Assembly (NCBI GenBank): GCA_019930625.1
Contig: CP082844.1
Span: forward strand, 1,736,001-1,800,000
From: Nocardia asteroides
GTDB lineage: Bacteria; Actinomycetota; Actinomycetes; Mycobacteriales; Mycobacteriaceae
Direction: 5' to 3'
DNA: 64,000 nt
The notes beneath the pieces were generated by a model that was not told the origin of the DNA, did no database searches, and was given only the letters and a program-made list of their open reading frames with translations. A program made the position numbers and the translations under genes. Below are positions 61,146 to 64,000 of the stretch, one piece after another. Within the stretch, counting starts at the first letter, position 1, and every line of letters begins with the position of its first letter.

Positions 61146-61892
61146 ATGGGTTACGACGCCAAATTCCGCGTATGGCGCGGCGATCTCGACGGCGGAGAAC
61201 TGCACGATTTCACCGTTCTGGTGAACGAGGGCGAGGTGGTGCTCGACATCATCCACCGGCTACAGGCCACGCAAGCGCCCGACCTGGCCGTGCGCTGGAA
61301 CTGTAAGGCGGGCAAGTGCGGTTCGTGTTCGGCCGAGGTGAACGGCCGGCCGCGTCTGCTGTGCATGACGCGGATGTCCACCTTCACCCAGGACGAAGTG
61401 ATCACGGTGACGCCGATGCGTACCTTCCCCGTGATCAAGGACCTCGTGACGGATGTGTCGTTCAATTACGAAAAGGCGCGGGAGATACCGGCTTTCACGC
61501 CGCCCGCCGATCTGAAACCGGGTGACTACCGGATGAAGCAGATCGATGTGGAGCGTTCCCAGGAATTCCGCAAATGCATCGAATGCTTCCTGTGCCAGGA
61601 CACCTGTCACGTGGTGCGGGACCACGAGGAGAACAAGCAAGCCTTCGCGGGACCGCGCTATCTGATGCGGATCACCGAATTGGAGATGCATCCGCTGGAC
61701 GTCGGCGACCGCACCGACCTCGCCCAGGATGAGCACGGTCTCGGCCTGTGCAATATCACCAAGTGCTGTACCGAGGTCTGCCCGGAACACATCAAGATCA
61801 CCGACAACGCGTTGATCCCGATGAAGGAGCGGGTGGCCGATCGGAAATACGACCCGCTGGTGTGGCTGGGCAACAAGCTGTTCCGCCGCTAG
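61146..61892 (+). CDS. sdhB: Succinate dehydrogenase iron-sulfur subunit
   Basis: A 248-residue protein, the same length as mycobacterial Rv0247c. CKAGKCGSCSAEVNGRPRLLC binds the [2Fe-2S] cluster; CIECFLCQDTC and CNITKCCTEVCPEH hold the [4Fe-4S] and [3Fe-4S] clusters. It carries electrons from FAD to the membrane quinone site. ATG 61146 follows AGAGGCG, 2 bases after the sdhA stop, so the three genes form one operon. A 12-bp stem terminator follows. Confidence 0.96.
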   Translation: MGYDAKFRVWRGDLDGGELHDFTVLVNEGEVVLDIIHRLQATQAPDLAVRWNCKAGKCGSCSAEVNGRPRLLCMTRMSTFTQDEVITVTPMRTFPVIKDLVTDVSFNYEKAREIPAFTPPADLKPGDYRMKQIDVERSQEFRKCIECFLCQDTCHVVRDHEENKQAFAGPRYLMRITELEMHPLDVGDRTDLAQDEHGLGLCNITKCCTEVCPEHIKITDNALIPMKERVADRKYDPLVWLGNKLFRR

Positions 61893-61904
61893 ACCGCCGA
61901 GGAC

Positions 61905-61931
61905 GACCGGCCGGGAGATTCCCGGCCGGTC
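61905..61931. terminator. Terminator of the sdh operon
   Basis: GACCGGCCGGGA (61905-61916) and TCCCGGCCGGTC (61920-61931) form a perfect 12-bp stem with a 3-base loop, 12 bases after the sdhB stop. It also lies 9 bases beyond the convergent small membrane gene and may serve both. Confidence 0.75.
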
Positions 61932-61940
61932 GGCGCACCC

Positions 61941-62138
61941 TTACAGAGTTGCCACTACACCGAGGGCGACGATCCACACCAGCAAGCCGACGAACAGAGC
62001 CGACAGCAACGAGTTGGTGAGGACGAAGACTCCGACCGCCGACACCGCGAACAACAGTGCGACGATCAGCCATTCCACCCAATCGCCAGGCCGCAATTTC
62101 TTGTACCGGGAATGGGAGCTTTTGAGCCCTCGGTCCAC
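61941..62138 (-). CDS. Small two-helix membrane protein
   Basis: A 65-residue protein if it starts at GTG 62138. It has a basic, soluble start (KSSHSRYKKLRPGDW) and two membrane segments (LIVALLFAVSAVGVFVLT and LSALFVGLLVWIVALGVVA). No ribosome site is visible and the region before the start is AT-rich, so the start is uncertain; an ATG at 62171 gives 76 residues. The family is not recognised. It converges with sdhB. Confidence 0.55.
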   Translation of the reverse strand: MDRGLKSSHSRYKKLRPGDWVEWLIVALLFAVSAVGVFVLTNSLLSALFVGLLVWIVALGVVATL

Positions 62139-62227
62139 GCATAAAGAAATACCCGTGCTCGGCCTCGGCAAACGCCTTTTCGTTGCCGAAAAAGTGTCGT
62201 TTCGTGATCCTCGGACGCCTTCGTGCC

Positions 62228-62452
62228 CTACTGCGGCCGGTCGAACTCACCGTCGTGCACACCAGCCGTGAACGCGGCCCACTCCCCGGGCGTGAAGATC
62301 AGCACCGGCCCGTCGGGGTCCTTCCCGTTGCGTAGACCCACGTGTCCGTCGGCGAGCAGCGCCACCTCCACGCTGTCGTTCCCCTCGCCTTCCCCCGCCC
62401 TCCGCCACGTGGCGCCGGTCAGGTCTATGTTCGCGTTCCCCTGAATGCTCAC
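62228..62452 (-). CDS. DUF397-family protein
   Basis: A 74-residue protein with the DUF397 pattern: LTGATWRRAGEGEGNDSVEVALLADGHVGLRNGKDPDGPVLIFTPGEWAAFTAGVHDGEFD region. GTG 62452 is chosen because AAGGAG lies 8 bases upstream. DUF397 proteins are small actinobacterial proteins usually encoded beside an XRE-type regulator that binds them; no such regulator is adjacent here. A perfect 7-bp dyad precedes the start. Confidence 0.85.
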   Translation of the reverse strand: MSIQGNANIDLTGATWRRAGEGEGNDSVEVALLADGHVGLRNGKDPDGPVLIFTPGEWAAFTAGVHDGEFDRPQ

Positions 62453-62470
62453 GAATTGCACTCCTTCGCT

Positions 62471-62486
62471 GTCTGCCGTGGCAGAC
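62471..62486. promoter_or_regulatory. Operator-like dyad upstream of the DUF397 gene
   Basis: GTCTGCC (62471-62477) and GGCAGAC (62480-62486) form a perfect inverted repeat around GT, 19 bases upstream of the DUF397 start codon. It is a likely binding site for an XRE-type partner encoded elsewhere. Confidence 0.5.
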
Positions 62487-62649
62487 GTGTACGGACCGAG
62501 AACCCAGCACTCCTGCTGGACGCACTCACGCGCGCCCGATAGTACCGCCGCTGACCGGCACTGTCGGGCGAAAATCCGGTCGCATGAATCGGCCGGTACG
62601 TCGAGCGGCAACGATGATTCCGTTCGATGATTTCAGCGGCACCGCCGGC

Positions 62650-63120
62650 TCAGCGGCGGCGCGACGGCGGCCCTGCCCAAGCGCGAATGGCCGCGACCAC
62701 AACTCGGCCGGAGGGACGAAACCTGTTTCGCGGCGGGACGATCCAGCAGCGGATCGCGCCGACCGACGCGGTCGGCGACGGCAACGCGATCGTCGATCCG
62801 GTGCGGGATACCGACACGTTCAGCCGGAACAGCTCCGCGAACAGCCGCGTATCGCTCTCGGGCAAGTCCGGGGCGATCAGGAAAGTCCATCGATTCGAGC
62901 GAGGGTGCGCCAGGATCGGGCCCAGCCGGACGCGTGTGCTCTGCATGTGCGCCTTGACCGCCTGTCCGAGGCTGCTCGGCATGGTCAACGCCCATACCGA
63001 TCCGGCACGCATCACGATCCGCCCTAGTTCGGGCGGGTCGACCACGGCGGGCAGATCACATTCGCGCCGATAGAACTGACATCTGGACCGTGGTGTATCC
63101 CTGAGCGAGCTCTGTTCCAC
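62650..63120 (-). CDS. Hypothetical protein of actinobacterial primase-N-like type
   Basis: A 156-residue protein. GTG 63120 has AGGGGG 6 bases upstream; a TTG two codons earlier is weaker. The core (AGSVWALTMPSSLGQAVKAHM, LGPILAHPRSNRWTFLIAPDLPESDTRLFAELFRLNVSVSRTGSTIALPSP) looks like a family of small actinobacterial proteins related to the N-terminal domain of bifunctional DNA primase/polymerase, often found near DUF397/XRE genes. No catalytic metal motif is evident. Function unknown. Confidence 0.6.
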   Translation of the reverse strand: MEQSSLRDTPRSRCQFYRRECDLPAVVDPPELGRIVMRAGSVWALTMPSSLGQAVKAHMQSTRVRLGPILAHPRSNRWTFLIAPDLPESDTRLFAELFRLNVSVSRTGSTIALPSPTASVGAIRCWIVPPRNRFRPSGRVVVAAIRAWAGPPSRRR

Positions 63121-63346
63121 TGACAACCCCCTGCAGTTGTGTGGTTCGCCATTTAGGTGCGCGCCATACCGGAGCCCCTACGTTCCGACAGTGGCTCCCG
63201 CTCGCGTACCGATGAGAATGCGGCGATGACCGAGTGTGGCGCGACTACCTCTAGTTTCGCGTCGCGCCGACCGGGATCGACTGATAAAGAATGGGCAAAA
63301 CTGGGAAAAATAGCGGTGGCACGGTGCGCATGTGAATGATGGGGAC

Positions 63347-64000
63347 TCAGTGCCTGCTGTGATCCGTCAGCGCGGTGCGCGGACCGAACTTGGGTTTGTG
63401 AAAGTGGCCGCTGATTTCCAGCAGGCGGATCGCCCGATAACGGTGCGGACGAAGCGGTTCCAGATATTCGACCATCGCGTCGTCATCGAGCGGTCGGCCG
63501 AGCAGGGTCCAACCGACGGCGGCGGCCAGGTGGTAATCGCCGACCGACAACGCGTCCGCGTCGCCGAAAGCCCGCTGTGCGATCTCCGCGGCAGTCCACA
63601 CCCCGATACCGGGGACAGTGCGCAGCATGCGGGCCGCCTCCGCGGGATCGACCCGCGCCGCGCGCTCCAACGACTCGGCGATCCGAGCCGCACGCACGAT
63701 GGTCTGTGCGCGCTGCGGTCCGACATTGGCCCGGTGGTAGACCCAGGAAGGAATCCGCCGCCAAGTACCGGCGTCCGGCGGCAGCCGCATTCCTTCCGGA
63801 GCGGGACCCGGCGCGGGTTCGCCGTACTGCCGCACCAGCTTGCGCCACGACGCCCGCGCTGAGATGGTGTGCACCTTTTGTTCCAGCACGGCGGGCACCA
63901 AGGCTTCGAACACCAGTCCCGTGCGCAACATGCGCAGGCCGGGGAAGCGGTGACAAGCATCGACGAGCTTCGGATGATCCGGGAGGAACGCCGAGACGTC
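63347..64000 (-). CDS. HhH-GPD DNA glycosylase (AlkA-like), 5' end outside the window
   Basis: The reading frame is open to base 64000; 217 residues are visible. EQKVHTISARASWRKLVRQYG is the first helix set of the 3-methyladenine/8-oxoguanine glycosylase family. MLRTVPGIGVWTAAEIAQRAFG is the helix-hairpin-helix, and ALSVGDYHLAAAVGW carries the catalytic Asp after it. AlkA-type enzymes excise alkylated bases. An in-frame ATG at 63931 is probably internal because the upstream residues (FLPDHPKLVDACHRFPGLRM) continue the family pattern. Confidence 0.85.
   Translation of the reverse strand, partial: DVSAFLPDHPKLVDACHRFPGLRMLRTGLVFEALVPAVLEQKVHTISARASWRKLVRQYGEPAPGPAPEGMRLPPDAGTWRRIPSWVYHRANVGPQRAQTIVRAARIAESLERAARVDPAEAARMLRTVPGIGVWTAAEIAQRAFGDADALSVGDYHLAAAVGWTLLGRPLDDDAMVEYLEPLRPHRYRAIRLLEISGHFHKPKFGPRTALTDHSRH

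Overview
The window reads as chromosomal DNA of a high-GC, mycolic-acid-type actinobacterium, most likely Nocardia or a close relative. The reasons are very high GC with many GTG starts, the core order rpsF-ssb-rpsR-rplI-dnaB, a mycobacterial-type Sdh1 operon, wax-ester synthase (WS/DGAT) and PapA-like acyltransferases, a fatty acyl-AMP ligase (FAAL) next to a polyketide synthase, a cutinase-like secreted hydrolase, and a DUF397 protein. I see no tRNA, rRNA, CRISPR array, insertion sequence or prophage. The first and last genes are cut by the window edges.

Bases 1-12100: a methyltransferase fragment, then a MerR regulator divergent from a metallo-beta-lactamase-fold hydrolase, then a complete Ter stress locus. 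Its minus-strand arm (coiled-coil protein, HpcH/HpaI-type aldolase, TRSP-type PRTase, StiP/PELOTA PRTase, HAD phosphatase) is joined by successive 4-base gene overlaps. The plus-strand arm has TerD, a DUF475/TerC-like membrane protein and a second TerD-family protein. A drug/metabolite transporter and a divergent CGNR zinc-finger regulator follow.

Bases 12100-21060: a GT87 membrane glycosyltransferase, the rpsF-ssb-rpsR-rplI operon, a 0.6-kb spacer rich in DnaA-box-like motifs, dnaB, a lectin-fold protein without a signal peptide, and a secreted cutinase-like protein with a Pro/Thr tail. Strong hairpin terminators separate the units.

Bases 21180-43100: mostly lipid and accessory metabolism, including a PapA-like acyltransferase, WS/DGAT, two nitronate-monooxygenase-type flavoproteins, a FadD5-like acyl-CoA synthetase, and a GntR regulator divergent from an ABC1/UbiB kinase. 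Also present are a 2-oxoglutarate oxygenase coupled to a short-chain dehydrogenase, a polysaccharide deacetylase, a membrane flippase-like protein with an embedded pseudokinase, a TetR/methyltransferase pair, and an isochorismatase-fold protein that lacks two catalytic residues.

Bases 43100-50500: a compact ACP / KS-AT-DH-KR-ACP polyketide synthase / FAAL operon, with an MBL-fold hydrolase divergent from it. It looks able to activate a fatty acid, load it on a carrier and extend and modify it once. No thioesterase or reductase release domain is present.

Bases 50500-64000: a c-di-AMP (ydaO) riboswitch ahead of an NlpC/P60 cell-wall hydrolase and an S4-domain protein, a leaderless-looking AAA ATPase, a long acyl-CoA dehydrogenase behind a large dyad, an alpha/beta hydrolase, the sdh membrane-flavoprotein-iron-sulfur operon with a 13-codon leader ORF, a DUF397 protein, and a DNA glycosylase cut by the window end.

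All calls come from reading the sequence. Family names rest on motifs and lengths; no database search was run.
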